A stretch of DNA of 64,000 nt from Rhynchopus euleeides (GCA_963210315.1 OY723284.1:620001-684000); one strand, 5' to 3'. Positions 31,401-45,910 are shown, numbered from the stretch's first letter. The notes: a model not told the origin generated them from the sequence alone. Translations and numbers: made by a program.

Positions 31401-34400
31401 CCCCCAGAGGCTGTTGAAGGAGTTCGCAGGACAGCCCAGGCAGCTCTTCTGCGACTTCCCCTTGGTGTGCGGGAAGTAGGTCCCGGGGGAGCACGGCTTC
31501 TCCACCACAGCGCCCGGCTCGCAGAAGTGTGCGACAGGGCAGGGGTAGCCGCCGTCACGCGCCGGGTCCTCGGGGCGGGCCGAGGTTGCCCCAGGGAGGC
31601 AGACGAACCCTGCGTCGCACATCTCACACCACAGGGAGTTGGTGCTGTAGAAGCCTGCGGGGCACACCTCGCATGATTCGTTCATTGTCCCGCGGGTGGC
31701 GGTGTCATTCTTGCTGGCCCAACCCATCGGGCAGACGTAAGGCACACTGTTCACCCCCGGGCAGTACGTCCCGTTGAGGCAGGGCAAGGGGTAGCTCGAC
31801 AGCGCAGGGCAGTAATAACCCTCGGGGCATTTGTGGAGCTTTGCAGTGCCAAACTCGCAGTAGAACCCCGAGGGGCAGTGCACCGGGGCAGCGGAGCGGG
31901 GGGGGCAGAAGGTCCCCTCGGGGCAGACGTGTTTAAACACGGCAGCCTCCGGGCCACACCAGAACCCCTCGGGGCATGCAAGGCATGCTGAGGAGTTAGC
32001 CGCAACGCCATCACCGTGCGGCTGGTAGGTCCCGGCAGGGCACGGGAGGTAGGCATCCTGACCCATCCCGGAGTAATGCCCCGCAGGGACAGGGTGGTTG
32101 ATATAGGTCGTCATCCCCAGCTCCGGGCAGTGGAACCCCGCCTGGCAGGCCACACACATGCTGAGATCCATCCCAAGCGTCTTGTTGTTATAAGTCCCGG
32201 GAGGGCAGGGCAGCGGCTCTACAGCCCCATAGGGGCAGTAATTCCCCTTCGGACAGGGAACCGGGATAATTGCATTGTCTGGACAGAGATACCCCGCAGG
32301 GCATGTCTCACACTCATCTTGTGAACGGATACCCTCGCGGAGGCCGACGCTCCCGTTGAAGCAGGGGGTTGGGTCGATGGCCCCCTCCGTGCAGTAGTAC
32401 CCCATGGGGCAGATGCTGCCGCTGGTGAGGACCGACCCGTTGAAGACAAACCCGGCGGAGGCCTGCTGGTTGGGCTCCGGGAGGAAGTTACCCCACTTGC
32501 AGAGGAACCCCGCGGAGCAAGGGCCGGTCACCTTGCCGTAGTTGCAATACCTCCCCGGGGGGCACAGGGTGCAGTCCTCCACACGCGACAGCGAGAGGGT
32601 CCCCTCCCCTGGGGGGGAATAGGTCCCCGGGGGGCAGACATTCGGATACCCCGACCCCTCAGGGCAGTAGTACGATGCAGGGCACCAGACAGGCGACTCC
32701 GCAGCGTTGTTGCAGTAGCGATACACGGGGCAGATTTTGCAGGATGTCTGATGCGTCTCGTCGTTATACCTCCCGTCAGGGCATGCCCTGGAGAAGGCAG
32801 ATCCTTCAGGGCAGTAGTGCCCGAAGGGGCACTCCTTCCCGACAGGGTCGCTGCGTGTGGAGCCTACCTCACAGAAATAACCCCCTTGGCAGGGGCCAGA
32901 CCCGGAAGAGGAGGATGTGGCGAGATCGCTGCAGAACCTCCCAGCGGGGCAAGCCTTGCAAGCCAGGTCGTTGATAGCACCTTCGATATCGGAGTAGGTT
33001 CCGACAGGGCAGGGGATGCCCCGGTCCCCTCCGGTGCCACTCCCGCAGTAACGCCCTGCAGGGCAGATCCCTCCGACGGAGGATCCGTCAATCGATGCGT
33101 CAGGCGTTGGGGTGGAGGAGCCCTGTGCGCAGTAATACCCTTCACGGCACAGCCCCGTTTCGCTGACAGCGGCTGGGTTGAGGCAGTACATCCCTGGGGT
33201 GCAGCGGAAGCACTCCGCTTCGGAGCCAAGCCCTGTCATGTTGGAGTATGTCCCGGAGGGGCATGGGTTATCCTGCCGCGAAGCAGTGCCCTGCGGGCAG
33301 TAAAACCCCCTCGGGCAGGAGACAGGCACAATGTAGTAGCTTGTTTGATACCACGGGGCCCCCTGCTGTTCATCGAGGTTGCACACCATCCCTGCAGGGC
33401 ATGGGTCACAGGAGGTGCTCGCCACCCGGGAGACCGGGATATACCCCCCGGCGGCGCACTGCGTGGGGCTGGCAGACCCTGCGGGGCAGTACCTCCCCCC
33501 GGGGCACTCATACCCCACAGGGGTTGCGTCGGTGTTATTCCCCGGGCAGTAGTACCCCGCCCCGCAGGTTGCGGTGGGAGCAGCACCTCCCCCAAGGCAG
33601 TAGAACCCCCCAGGGCAGGGCGAGCAGTCGTCGGACCGGATCAACCCGACCTGTTCCCCGAAGGAGCCCTGGGGGCAGGGGTCGGGGGCCTGTGTCCCGG
33701 TGAGGCAGTAGAACCCTGCGGGGCAGGGGCCGCCCGACCCGGAGTTGGTCACCCCATCGGGGGAGGTGACCCCGACACCCAGAGAGCAGATGAAGCCAGC
33801 CTCGCAGGTTGCGTCAGGAGAGGTCAGCCCAGGGGAGGTGCACGCCCTCCCCGCAGGGCATGGGGTGCACTCCGCCTCTGCCGACACGTTGTAGCTCGCG
33901 CTGTAGGACCCCACGGGGCAGGGGATCTCCTGCGGAGACGACGAATTCCTCGGGCAGTAGTACCCCGGCTCGCAGGATCTCATCCGGGTGAACCTCCGGT
34001 TTGCCCAGGTGTCATCCGCATCCGGCCTGCAGTAATACCCTGCGGTGCAGTCGATGCATTTCTCCATCATAGTATAGAATGTCTGGTGTTGCCCCTCGGG
34101 GCATATCAGGGGTTCTGTGGAGTTCGCCGGGCAGTAGTACCCCAGGGGGCATTCGTATTCCGTAGGGTTTGGCATCGCCTGCCCCCCGGGGCAGTAATAC
34201 TTTGGAGCGCATCCCACATCCGGAGAGGTTAACCCTGTTGTGGTGCAGGCGAACCCCGGAATGCAGGGGCGGCAGTCGTAGACATCGCGCCCTCCTTCAG
34301 AGCTCAGCATCGTTCCGACGGGGCAGGGGATGGGCTGCCCTGTTGCATTGGGGCAGAAATGCCCGGGGAGGCACTTCCCCCCGGTTGCCCCACCGAAAGG

Positions 34401-37400
34401 GCCTGGAACTGTCGCATTTCCCGAGCAGTAATGCCCGCTGTAGCAGTCATACCCATCCTGAACTATAGTGGCTCGCGTTGCACCGGGGGTGCCGTCGCAG
34501 AATTTCCCGGGGGGGCACGGTGCGCAGTCTAAGGGAGACTCTGCGTTGGACCGGACCCCAAAGGTTCCGGGGAGGCATGGGTAGCTGTGTGGGTTCTTCG
34601 TCCCCTCCGGGCAGAAATACCCCTCGGGGCAGTCGCGCGCAACGAGGAATGTGCTGGGTATGCAGGGCTCGCTCCCCCAGCAGTAATACCCCGCAGGGCA
34701 TGCCGCACACTCCGCCATCCCTGTCGTGTTGGAGTGTGTCCCGTCGGAGCAGGGGAGGAACCCCGCAGTCGCGTTGGGGCAGTAGAACCCCCTCGGGCAC
34801 AGCTGGGCAGCCGGGCGTGGCTCCGACATCCCCCCCGGGCAGAAAAACCCCTCCTCGCACCCCCCGGTGGGGTTGGCCAGGCCAGGGGACCCGCAGTAAT
34901 ACCCCGGGGTGCACGGCTGGCACTCCGACGCATTCCCAGACCCCATCGCCGAGACAAACGTCCCCACAGGGCATGCCACCGGATCCACAGTCCCTTCAGG
35001 ACAGTAATGCCCTGGGGGGCACACCCCGCCAATCGGATCCCCTCCCCGCTGAACCGGCTGGAAGGTGTCGCCTATGGGGTTGGGTCTGTCGGACTCCAGC
35101 TTGCAGTAATACCCCACCCAGCAGGGCCCGGTGGGCCGGGTGAGACCCACCGTGTTGCAGAAGAGCCCCGGGTCACATGGGGTGCAGTCCCCTGCAGTCT
35201 CCAACCCAGTCGAGTTGCTGTATGTCCCATTCGGGCAGGGGAATTGTGTTGAGAATCGCGTCTCCTCCGGGCAGTAGAACCCCGGGGGGCATATCTCTGG
35301 GGTTGTGTAGTTCGATCCGGGGCAGAGGTTGTCCGCATCGCAGAAGGCTCCCGGGGGGCATGACGTGCAGTTCTCCTGGCCAAGCTGTGGGGCGTGCCAA
35401 CCCGAAGGGCATGGGAGAGGCGACTCGCTCCCCCTCGGGCAGCGGTGCCCCATAGGGCAGATGAACTCCGCAGGGGAGTCGACAGAAGACCCCTCGCTGG
35501 ACCTCCCCGGGCAGTAATACCCCTGGCGGCACTCCGCAGTTGCAGCGCTGGTCCCCGGGGCAGGGCAGTAGTGCCCCGGGGTGCATATGTGGCACTCCAT
35601 CTCCGTCGCGGCGTACGCATTCGGGTTATACGTCCCCAGCCAGCAGGGCGTTGGGAGGGAAGATCCATTCCTGCAGTAATGCCCTGCGGGGCAGCCCGCC
35701 CCCACCACCCCATCCTCCGGGGTAGGTGTGGTCGACCCGGCAATGCAGTACCACCCCCCGAAGCACTCCCCGGTGGGGGTGCCCAGCCCCGACCTGTCGC
35801 AGTAGAACCCCGGGTCGCAGGTGAGCATCGCGGAGCTGCCCGCGGGGCAGTAGCTCCCGGCGGAGCAGCGCCCCCCCTCCGCCGCGAGGGTTGGGGTCGG
35901 GGAGGTGGAGTTTCCGGAGCAGAACCATCCGGCGGTGCACTCCCCGGTGGCATTTGCCGCGCCTGCAACGCAGTAGTGCCCCGGCTTGCAGGGGTCGCAG
36001 TCTGCCTCCGAAACACCCATGATGTGTGGATTGTAGGATCCCGCAGGGCAGGCGGTTGGAACCCCCGCCCCGGCAGGGCAGTAGTGCCCCTCAGGGCAGG
36101 CCGCCCCATCCGGCCTGCTGTCGAGACTGCCTATCACGCAGAACCACCCCTCGGTGCAGAGCCCCTCCACTGCGGACAGCCCGGCGGATTTGCAGAAAGA
36201 TCCGGTGTCGCACCAGCCACAGTCGGAGAGCTGCGTCCCCCCCGACGCCGCGCGGTATCTCCCGGGAGGGCAAGGCGTTGGCTGCTCGCTCTGCGCCCCG
36301 CAGTAGGTCCCCGAGGGGCAGATCCCGCCGGATCCGCCGAGGCTGGCCCCAGTGGCCCCCAGGGTTGTGCGTGCCCCCGACTGGCAGTAATACCCTGCAG
36401 CGCAGGGGCTGTTCGGCTCGGTCAGGCCAGCTGAGGTGCAGGCAAACCCACCGGTGCACAGAGTGCACTGCGACTCCTGCTGCATGGCGGTTGCGTTGGA
36501 GTAGGACCCCGAAGGGCAGCGCGGGATGTCGCTGTAGTCTCCCGTTCCGAGGGGGCAGTACATCCCAGCGGGGCATGTCGCGGGGGTTGCGCATGCCCCC
36601 CCGCAGTAGTGCCCTGCAGGGCATGTTGCGCAGGCGTAGGATGCGGCGGTGGAGGCGTAGGTAGAGGCGTTGCATGGGGTTGGGGTGATGGTGCCGATCC
36701 TGGAGGTGAGTCCGTCGAGAAGCGTGGTGACGGAGCTCGAGGGGCGTCCGAAGTGGGTCAGGAGGTCGAGGGTGGGGCACATGAAGCCCACGGGGCACGC
36801 CCCTCCGGTCATCCCGTCGCAGTGCCCGTCGCAGGGGTTCTTGCTGCAGGTCCGGTCGGTGCAGCCGACAGGGCAGTAATACCCCTGCTCGCAGTAGGAT
36901 GTGACAAACTCATTCCCTTCCCCCTCGCAGTAATACCCCGGGGTGCAGGGGCTGCACGCGCTGGAGTTCGTCGCCTGGCGGTTCGGCTGGAAGGTCCCTG
37001 CGGGGCAGGGGAAGCTCCCGTTGGACCCGGTCCCCTCCGGGCAGTAGTGCCCTGTGGGGCACCTCCCGGAGCTCCCGCCGAGAACTCCGAGGGATCCCAC
37101 AGGGTCTGCCGCACCCGACACGCAATACCACCCGGCGAAGCACATTCCGGTGGTGTAGTTCCTCCCGGGATCCGCGCAGTAGTGCCCTGGCGTGCAGAGG
37201 GAGCATTCTGTGATGTTCTGCAGCCCGGTCAAGCTGTTGAATGTCCCGGAGGGGCAGTCGGGGATGTCGACACCCGTCCCCTCCGGGCAGTACTTCCCCT
37301 CGGGGCATATGGTGGGCTCGGAGCACCCCAGCGAGCAGAAGTGCCCCACAGGGCAGGCGAGGCATTCATACGCCCCATACGCCGGTGCATAGCTCCCTTC

Positions 37401-40400
37401 AGAGCAGGGGATTGGTGTCGCGGTCCCCATATCCGTCGTCATGCCGTGCATCAGGGTCTCCATTGCGAACGGCTGGAGGTTCGCCTGCGTCGGGCAGCGG
37501 TGCCCCCTGGGGCAGGCCCCTCCCCCCATGTTGTCGCAGGATGGGTTGCTGCACGGCTGGTTCTGGCAGAGCTGGTCGCTGCACCCCAGAGGGCAGTAGT
37601 ACCCCTGTTTGCAGATCCCCGTCACATTCCGCAGCGCCTCCCCTTCACAGTAATACCCGGGGGGGCAGGAGAGGCATCCAGTTGAGTTCGACGCCCCAAC
37701 CTCAGGCTGATATGTCCCGGTCGGGCAGGGGTGGTCAAACGGCCCCCGCGTCCCCTCCGGGCAGTAGAACCCTGGAGGGCAGAAACCGGTGCTCCCGCCG
37801 AGGGGCCCGAGGCGCCCCTCCCCTGTCGCAGCCCCGCTGCTGCAATAGTGCCCCGGGAAGCAGAGCGCTGTGGTGGTATTCCTCCCCTCGCCCGGGCAGA
37901 AGAACCCCGCATCGCAGAGGGTGCACTGCGTGACGTTCACCAGCCCCTCCAACCCGCTGTAGGACCCCTCGGGGCACATCGGCTGTGCCATACCGACCTC
38001 CCCGGGGCAATACCTCCCCGAAGGGCAGGGCCTCGGCTGGTATTCCGCATGCCCGCAGTAGAACCCCCCGGGGCATGGCCAGCAGTTTGACTGACCCACA
38101 TCGGGGGTGTATGTCCCCTCGGTGCATTCTGTTGGGATCACCGCACCCCGGTAGGACACATCGCCGTAGAGAAGTGTGGTGACAGATGCGGTTCCAGTTT
38201 CGGTTGGGCAGCGGTGCCCAATAGGGCAGGCACCTCCCAGCATATGGCTGCAGAGCGACCCACAGGGGATGTTGGAGCACGTTGAGTCTGTGCAGAGGGA
38301 GGGGGCATAATATCCCTGCTCGACAGCTGCGGTGACATGCCCCTGCCCTGCGTCGGCGCAGTAGTATCCCGGGGTGCAGGGAAGGCAAGATTCTTCTGTT
38401 GTGGATCCGGTGTTCGGGTTGTAGGTCCCATTGGTGCAGGGGGTTTGGCGTGAATACCGCGTCCCCTCCACGCAGTAGTGCCCTGCGGGGCAGATCCCGC
38501 CGGACCCCCCCAGAACCCCGGTGGTGCCGTTGGCGTTTGCAGCGCCAGATTCGCAGTAGACCCCGGGGGGGCAGATGTCCGAAACATTCGTCGCGCCGAG
38601 GGAGGGGCAAAACCTCCCGGGGTCGCACAGGGTGCAGTCCGTCACATTCACATTCCCGAGGGTGAAGGAGTACGACCCTGCGGGGCACGGGTTCTCCTCG
38701 GGCGCAGCGGTCCCTCCCCCGCAGTAGTGCCCCTCCGGGCAGATCTGCGGCAGATAGGATGACAGCTCCGACACGGCATAGCTACACCACCTCCCGGGGG
38801 GGCACTCGAGGCACTCAGTGGCTCCTTCACTTCCCGAATAGCTCCCTGCGGAGCAGGCCTTTGGTGAGACTGCCCCACGAACCTCCGTCAGACCGGTGAT
38901 GGGGTTGACCCAGGAGTCCAGCGCGCAGTAGTGCCCCTTCGGGCAAACCCCTCCCTCAGCGTATCCCGGTGATTCATAGGGTGATGGATGCGCGCAGTTC
39001 CCGGTGCACGGCATGTTGGAGCATTTGTCATCTGTGCACCTCCCCGGGCAGTAGTACCCCGCAGAGCAGGCCCCGGTCGGGGCTGACATGGCAGCGGATG
39101 CGCAGTAAAACCCAGGCGTGCAGAACAGACATCCCGTGTCATTCCCCTGCCTCTCATAAGGGTTGAAAGCCCCCGGAGGGCAGGGGTACGACGTGTTGCT
39201 CGGAGTCCCCTCCGGGCAGTGGTGCCCTACAGGGCAGGGCCCGGAGTCCCCCCCGAGAACCCCGACAGACCCCTTCCCGTCGGATGCGCCTGATGTGCAG
39301 TAATACCCTGGGTGGCAGGCTGGGGTAGTGGTGTCTATCGTGGCATGCCCTGCCTGCGGGCAGTACGATCCTGCTGGGCAGAGGTAACACGCAGTCATAT
39401 TCGCAGCCCCGGTGTCGGAGTAATACGACCCAGCAGGGCAGGGCTGCCCTGAGTAGGTGCTCCCTGCCTCACAGTAATGCCCCGCAATGCACGGCTGGGG
39501 TGTGTACGTCGAGAGGTATCCATTTGTCGCAGCCTGGTAGTCACACCAGCTCCCATCGGGGCAGATCAAACAGGCGTCCTGCCCCATCGAGGATTGGTAT
39601 GTCCCGAGATCCACCCCGTTGACCGCGGTGTAGCCGCACTGGGTAGGGGCGTGTGAGCCTGCAGCACATCTGTGCCCCCTGGGGCAGAGCCTCGCCCCTG
39701 CGCTCTGCAGCGAGGTGTCGACCGATGCGTACGCCGGGGTGGACTCCCCGGGGTGGTTCTCGCATGTGGAGGTGTAGCAGCCACAGCCCACATACCCCGA
39801 GGTGCAGGTGTGCCCCGTGAATGACCCGGGGCAGTAGTACCCCGCAGCGCACTGCTGCGGGATGAGAGACCCAGAGAGCTTGGTGGACATCCCGGTGACA
39901 TCGCAGTAATACCCTGCGGTGCATGGGGTGCAATCCAACTGCATATCCTTCCCGAGGGTCTGATCCCTAAAGGTCCCCGCAGGGCAGGCCAGAGGAACCG
40001 CAGTCGAGTTAGGGCAGTAGTGCCCATAGGTGCACTCCCCGCCGTAGGTGTCGAGAACCCCGCTGGAGAAGGAGTCGGAGGGGTTCTCCCGCAGGTCGTT
40101 TGTCCCGGGGATGACATACAGCGAGCAGCTGGGCGTGGCACACCCCGTCAGGCAGTAATACCCCGGGGAGCACCCCGCGGTTGGGGAGGACGCGTTTGCC
40201 GACTCGCAGTAATACCCCGACTTGCAGGAGAGGCAATCCGTCAGGTTGTGCCTCCGCAGCTCCGGCTGATAGGACCCCGGCGGGCAGCTCTCCGGCACGA
40301 TCGAATTGCTCGGGCAGAAGGAGCCTGCGGGGCAGGCGATATAGGTTATCATAGCTCTTTGCGGGCAGTAGTTCCCCACAATGCACGGCTGGCACTCCCC

Positions 40401-43400
40401 CTGCCCCACGGCGGGGTTGAATGTCCCCAAAGGGCACTCCACAGGCGACGATGCGCCAGGCCCAGTGTAGTGCCCCGCTGGGGTGCGGAATTGCGTCGGC
40501 AGCTTCGCACCTCCGGTGCAGTAATACCCTGCACTGCAGGGCCCCGTGGGATACGGCAGGTTTGACCCGCTGCAGTAGTACCCAGGCGTACATCCGATGC
40601 AGTCCTGCTGGCTCGACCCTCCCGTGAAGTTGTTAAATGTCCCCTCCGCACACGCCGTGGGGTAGGATGATCCCACAGAGCAGTACCCCCCCTTGGGGCA
40701 GAGCCCCCCCGTGGGCAGCCCCGGCGGGGCAGAGGTGAAGGCGCGCGAGATGCAGTAGTACCCAGGGTCGCAGAGCCCGGTGGGGTGGGTCAGGCCCAGC
40801 CCGTCGCAGTAATACCCCGGGGTGCACGGGGCACACTCATCCTGGGAGCGGAGATCTGTGGAATTCCCGAAGGTCCCCATCGGGCAGGGCTCCGGCCGGT
40901 CCGTCCCTGCCACGCAGTAATACCCCCGGGGGCATGGGGTTGGCACGGCGGTTCCTGCGGCGCAGTGGGATCCCCTGGGGCACACCGCGCAAAACTCTTC
41001 ACTCTCCGCCCGGGGCTGGAGCCGGTAATATCTCGTAGGGCAGGGCACCTGCATCGCACCGGTTGACCCCTCCGGGCAGTAATACCCTGGGGAACACTCC
41101 CCGGTGACACCGGTCTGGCCCTCATATGCGCAGAAGTATCCGGCACCGCAGACTGTGCACTCCGCAACGCTCGCCCTCCCGACCTGCGCGTTGTAAAACC
41201 CAGCGGGGCATGGCACCGGGGCAGGCGTCGCGGAGGGGCAGTAGTGCCCCGCAGGGCACGCACTCTGCTCCGCATGCGGGACATGGTCTGTCGCATTCCC
41301 ACAGAAGAGCCCGGCTGGGCAGCGGAACAGCCTCTCCTTGTGATCCAACGTGGTCTCCTCCAGAGGGCAGTAGAACCCCGGGTCGCACACGGCACACTCC
41401 GCCGCAGCCTCGTCGGAGAAGGACCCGATCCCACAGGGGATGGGGCGGGATGACCCGGCGGGGCAGGCGTGCCCCGCCGGGCAGACGAGACACATCATAG
41501 CAGAGGCATCCTTTGTCGGGCCCGACGCAACCGTGCTGTTCACCGGGGTGTAGGCCCCACCGGGGCAGGGGGTCATGGAGATGCTCGCCTCCGGGCAGAA
41601 GAACCCCGGGAGGCAGGCGTTGCACTGCGACTTTTCGCCGAGACCCTCCTCCGAGCTGTAGGTTCCCGCAGGGCAGGGGACCTGCGTTGCACGGGTGGAC
41701 CTGACAGGGCAGTAGTGACCTGGCGCGCAGAGGGCGGTGGGCTGGGCAGCCCCGCCCAGGCAGTAGAACCCCAGGGGGCACCCCGAGCACTGCCCCTCGG
41801 CCCACAACGAGGTTGAGTTGGAGTATGTCCCGGGGGGGCAGGGGAATTCCATCGGGCTCCCGGCGCGTGCCCCGGCGTATGACGCTACGAAATACTCCAC
41901 CCCGCTCCCCGGGGTGGGGACCCCCGGGCAGTAGAACCCCTGCGCGCAGGCGACGGGGCTGTCATGTGGGGAGGATCCGGTCCCCGAGGGGCATGCGTGG
42001 CCCCTCCAGCAGATCTGGCAGTCCTGCAGACGCTTCAGGTCTGTCCGGAAGGAGTATGACCCGATGGGGCACGGGTTTGCCGAAGCCAGCGGGGTTCCCG
42101 CAGGGCAGTAGTGTCCCGGGTGACAGGGTGTCATATACGATCCGGTCTGCGCGGTTCTCTCACATGCCCAGCCAGGCTCACAGTCTCGGCACCGCGTTGA
42201 CCCGGTGAGGGGTTGGTAAGACCCTGCCTGGCATGGGGTTGGTGTGACGGTCCCACTGTTAGGGCATGAATGCCCTGCGAGGCACTGCCTGCACTGCCCG
42301 ACGGAGATGAGTCGCGTCACCCCGCTGTACGACCCGGGGGGGCATGGGTTTTCAAACTCGCCCCCGGTCCCCTCCGGGCAGTAGAACCCCAGGGGGCAGT
42401 CGCGCGCGGCGTAGCTCGGGGTGCCTGCCGGGCAGTAGAATCCTTCGGGGCACATCAGACACACCGTGCGGGTCACCGCGCCGATCGACCCGCTGTATGA
42501 CCCGGATGGGCAGGGTGTTGCCTGCGGGGCCCCCTCCGGGCAGTAGAACCCCTCGGGGCATCTGATGTTGTCGGAGATCCCGGCTGTCCCCTCCGCGCAG
42601 AAATAACCCGCAGGGCAGTCGTGGCAGGCCTGGTCGACCGACTCCCCATTCGTCGCATACCCATAGGTCCCGGCAGGGCAGAGGAGGGGGACAGTCGCCC
42701 CGGAGGGGCAGTAGGAGCCAACAGGGCATTCCTGCCCCTCGGGGGTCGGGGTGCCGCCCCCTGCCGGGCAGATGTACCCTGCGCTGCAGGGCTGGCAGAC
42801 GACAGATGAGGTGTAGCTCCATGACCCGGCGGGGCAGGGGGTGGGGCTCGCGTCTGTCGCGGGGCACATCGACCCTGCGGGGCAGAGGGAGCAGGAGGTG
42901 GAGGAGAGGCCGCTGGAGTATGTCCCGGGCAGGCATGACACAGGGGGCTCGTATGGGGTTCGGCACTCCTTGCCTGCGGGGCACTCGACACAGGCGACTG
43001 CGCCTGAGGCGACAAATGTGGTGCCCACCGCAGGGTATGTTCCATCAGGGCATAGCGTCTTTCCGCCATCCGGGAGAGAAGTTGTAGGGCATTTGTGACC
43101 GAGGTGGCATTTGGTGCAGGAGACAGAACCAGCCGAGGCAAACTCGCCGGCACCGCAGGGGATCTGCCTCCCAACCCCGTAAGGGCCTATCCAGGGCTGT
43201 GCCGCGGACACTGCTGTTTTGGGGCAGTAGTGCCCCACATCGCAGACGTGGCACTCCGACTCTCCAGGCTGGGAGAAGGAGCCATTCACACAGGGGGTCA
43301 CCATCTCGCGGACTGTCGAAGAGCAGTAATACCCTGCGGGGCACACAGTGCACACCGCCTGGGCTCCAGTGCTGTATGTCCCGGATATGCACTGCTGAGG

Positions 43401-45635
43401 TGTGTGCTGCTCCCTGTTTGCATTGGGGCATTCAAACCCAGGCTCACACGCCGTGCAGTTCTGCTGTCTCCTATAGGAGTAATACCCGAGATCGCATGGA
43501 ACCACAACAGCCTCATCTGAGTAGGGGCAGGAGAACCCTGGGCTGCATGAGGTGCAGGCCGTCTGCCTCCCTGCAGAGAATGTGCCTGCCTCACACCGGT
43601 ATGCTGTGGAGAAGGTGGTTGTGTCAGGGCAGGCCCACCCCGCAGGGCAATCCGTGCAGTTCAGCGACTTGGAATAAGCGTAGGTCCCCATGGAGCAGGG
43701 CGCGGGGGCGGTCCACTTGTTAGGGGAGAACCACCCAGCCTCAACCATATGGCATTCGTCATCGAGGTCCTCGCTGTAGTATCCCGTCGGGCAGTATTGA
43801 GGGCTTGTCCCGTTGTAGCACGCCTTCCCCCCGGGGCACGGCTGGCAGTCGGTCTGTCTCGAATAGGAGTAATGCCCTGGGGGGCAGTTGACAGGCCCCT
43901 GGCTGACGAGGGGGCATTTATAACCTGCGAAGCAGTCCTGGCACTCTGTGTTCCCCGGCATGCGGTACTGCCCTGGGAGGCAGACCGTGATGGTGTAGTT
44001 ATTTGCAAGCGCGTCAAACCGGCAGGATGTCCCTCTTGGGCACTCCGTGCAGTACGACTCCCCTTCAGGCGAGTAATACCCCTGCTCGATGTCGCAGAGC
44101 TGTGGAACAGTCGACGCGTTAGGGCACCTATAATTCGTCGGGCAGAGAGAACACCCCGTGCTCCCTTCCAAAGAGTAGGTGTTGGGGGCACAATCCTTCG
44201 GGATACCGCTGGTCGAGCTGCAGTAGGACCCAGCAGGGCACACTGTGCAGTTCCACCCGCCCCCCAAGGTGTATGTCCCGGAGGGGCAGGCCTGCGGGCT
44301 TTCCGCCGGGTCGAAGCAGTAGAACCCCGCAGGGCAGAGGGCGCATGTCTCGGCATTCCCTATGGAATATGTTGCCTGGGAGGGAAACCCTACGGAGCAG
44401 TGGGTGCATTCCTGATCCCCTGCGCGAGAGAAATAACCCTGGGGGCACTGCTGGGGCTCCTCGTAGTTCGTTGGGCAGGTCTGCCCAGCAGGGCAGGCTA
44501 TGCAGTGGTCAGCCCCTGTGAAGTTTGCAATATAATACCCACCGCAGGTGACGTTGCAGTCGAGGCACTGCGCCAAACCACCCCCGGAGTAATGCCCCAC
44601 GGCGCATGCAGTGGGGGCTGCGTCTGGCGTGGCGCATTCAAACCCTTGGGGGCACTCGAGGCAGTCCAGAGACCCTTCTGGGGAATACCTCCCCAGGGCG
44701 CAGCGGTTCATCTGCGTCGGGTCGGGGCAGCTGAACCCCGCGGGGCACGCAGAGCAGCTGGTGTGCGGGAAGACCGAAGCCTGCCCGGAGGGGCATATCA
44801 GGGGGTGCCCGTCGGTGCTGTTGCTGGGGCAGGCGAACCCGTCAGGGCAGAGGGTGCAGTTCCCTGCCCCGGGGAGGGAGTAAAACCCTGTCGGGCAGGG
44901 GTACTGTGCGACATTCGCGGTGTCGGGGCAGTAATGCATCGCAGGGCACGGGGTGCACGCTGTGGAGTTTGCGTCGGAATACGCCCCCAGCTGGCATGCG
45001 TACGGCTCCCTCTCCGCAACCCCATCCAGCGGTGCGATCGAAGGGCACGCCCACCCTGCAGGGCACGGCGTGCAGGACCCTGCCCCCTCCCTCGCGTAGC
45101 TCCCGACTGGGCAGCCCTCCTCATGGTTGAGGGATCGGGAGGGACAGGCAAACCCGGCAGCGCAGGGGAGGCACGCCGATTCGTTAACGCTCGCCCAGGA
45201 CCCTGCGGCGCAGGCGGTGCAGGTTGACCTGTTGAGGTTGGAGATCTCGCCCAACGCGCAGGCGGAGCAGGAGGCGATGCCTGTCTCGACAGTGATGGAG
45301 CCATGCGGGCAGAGAGTGCACTGTGTGGATCCCGGAGTGGAGTAGAACCCGATGCTGCAGTTGAGGCAGGAGTCGACAGATGTCGCCGCTTCGAGATATC
45401 CATATGAGCCTGCAGGGCAGGGGTCAGGCGCGCTCAGGTTTCCCGTGCAGAAGAACCCCGGGGAGCACTTCACGCAGGACGCGGTGCAGTTGGAGTAGAA
45501 GTAACCCTCAGCACAGCCGTGCTCGCAGAGCGTGTCTCCGGCTGCCCCGGAGGCAGGGCCCCCCAAGAGCCATGCTGCGAGCAGCACGGCACACCACCAG
45601 AGGGCACCTCCCGCACCAGTTGCACCCGGAAGCAT
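19406..45635 (-). CDS. Giant cysteine-rich type I membrane protein, 8,556 aa, four exons
   Basis: Exons 45635-22330, 22184-21986, 21793-21180 and 20957-19406 join in frame (25,671 nt). Donors are GTATGC, GTATGG and GTATGC; acceptors end in CAG. Exon 1 is 23.3 kb. Signal peptide: residues 1-33. Residues about 35-4760 are tandem GCC2/GCC3 (ephrin-receptor/TNFR-like) repeats of about 50 residues, with C-x-PG-x-Y and C-x2-CP-x-G patterns and many N-glycosylation sites. A juxtamembrane domain near 4900-5040 has a cupredoxin-like strand (FNEAGTYVFMQC). The membrane helix is near 5090-5115 (VLIGVLLVGLFVLMLGIIAG). The cytoplasmic part has a segment with an SEA-like strand pattern (about 5470-5560), an acidic/basic repeat array (about 5765-7300), a charged coiled coil (about 7320-8260) and a final domain (about 8290-8556) with HSLAH. 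It is probably a surface adhesion or receptor molecule linked to internal filaments. No kinase domain is seen. Ligand and pathway are unknown. Confidence 0.88.
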
Positions 45636-45910
45636 GCGGCACCGTCAAAGTGTGGGGGTGGAGGGGGAGGGAGGGGCGAGTTACGGCCCCACCCCCCAAC
45701 CCCGGCCCACCCCCGTAGTCTGCTGTGCCCTGGTGGATGGGGGGAGGGGGAAGGTTAGCCGCCTGTTGCGGGAGTGCCCGGTGGGTTGGGTCGGCGTGGT
45801 TCACGAGAGAACCTCGCGCCTGTGGGTGGTGGTGGTGGTGTTGAGGAGGAGGTGGTGGGGGGGGGGGGGGGGGGTGATGGGCACGGTGGGCTAATGAAAA
45901 AAATAGTACT
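45636..45910. promoter_or_regulatory. 5' flank of the giant gene with an 18-G run
   Basis: Short region between the giant gene's ATG and the palindromic satellite. It includes a GTGGTGGTG stretch and 18 consecutive G at 45857-45874. A promoter must lie here or within the satellite; no defined core element is recognised. Confidence 0.4.
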
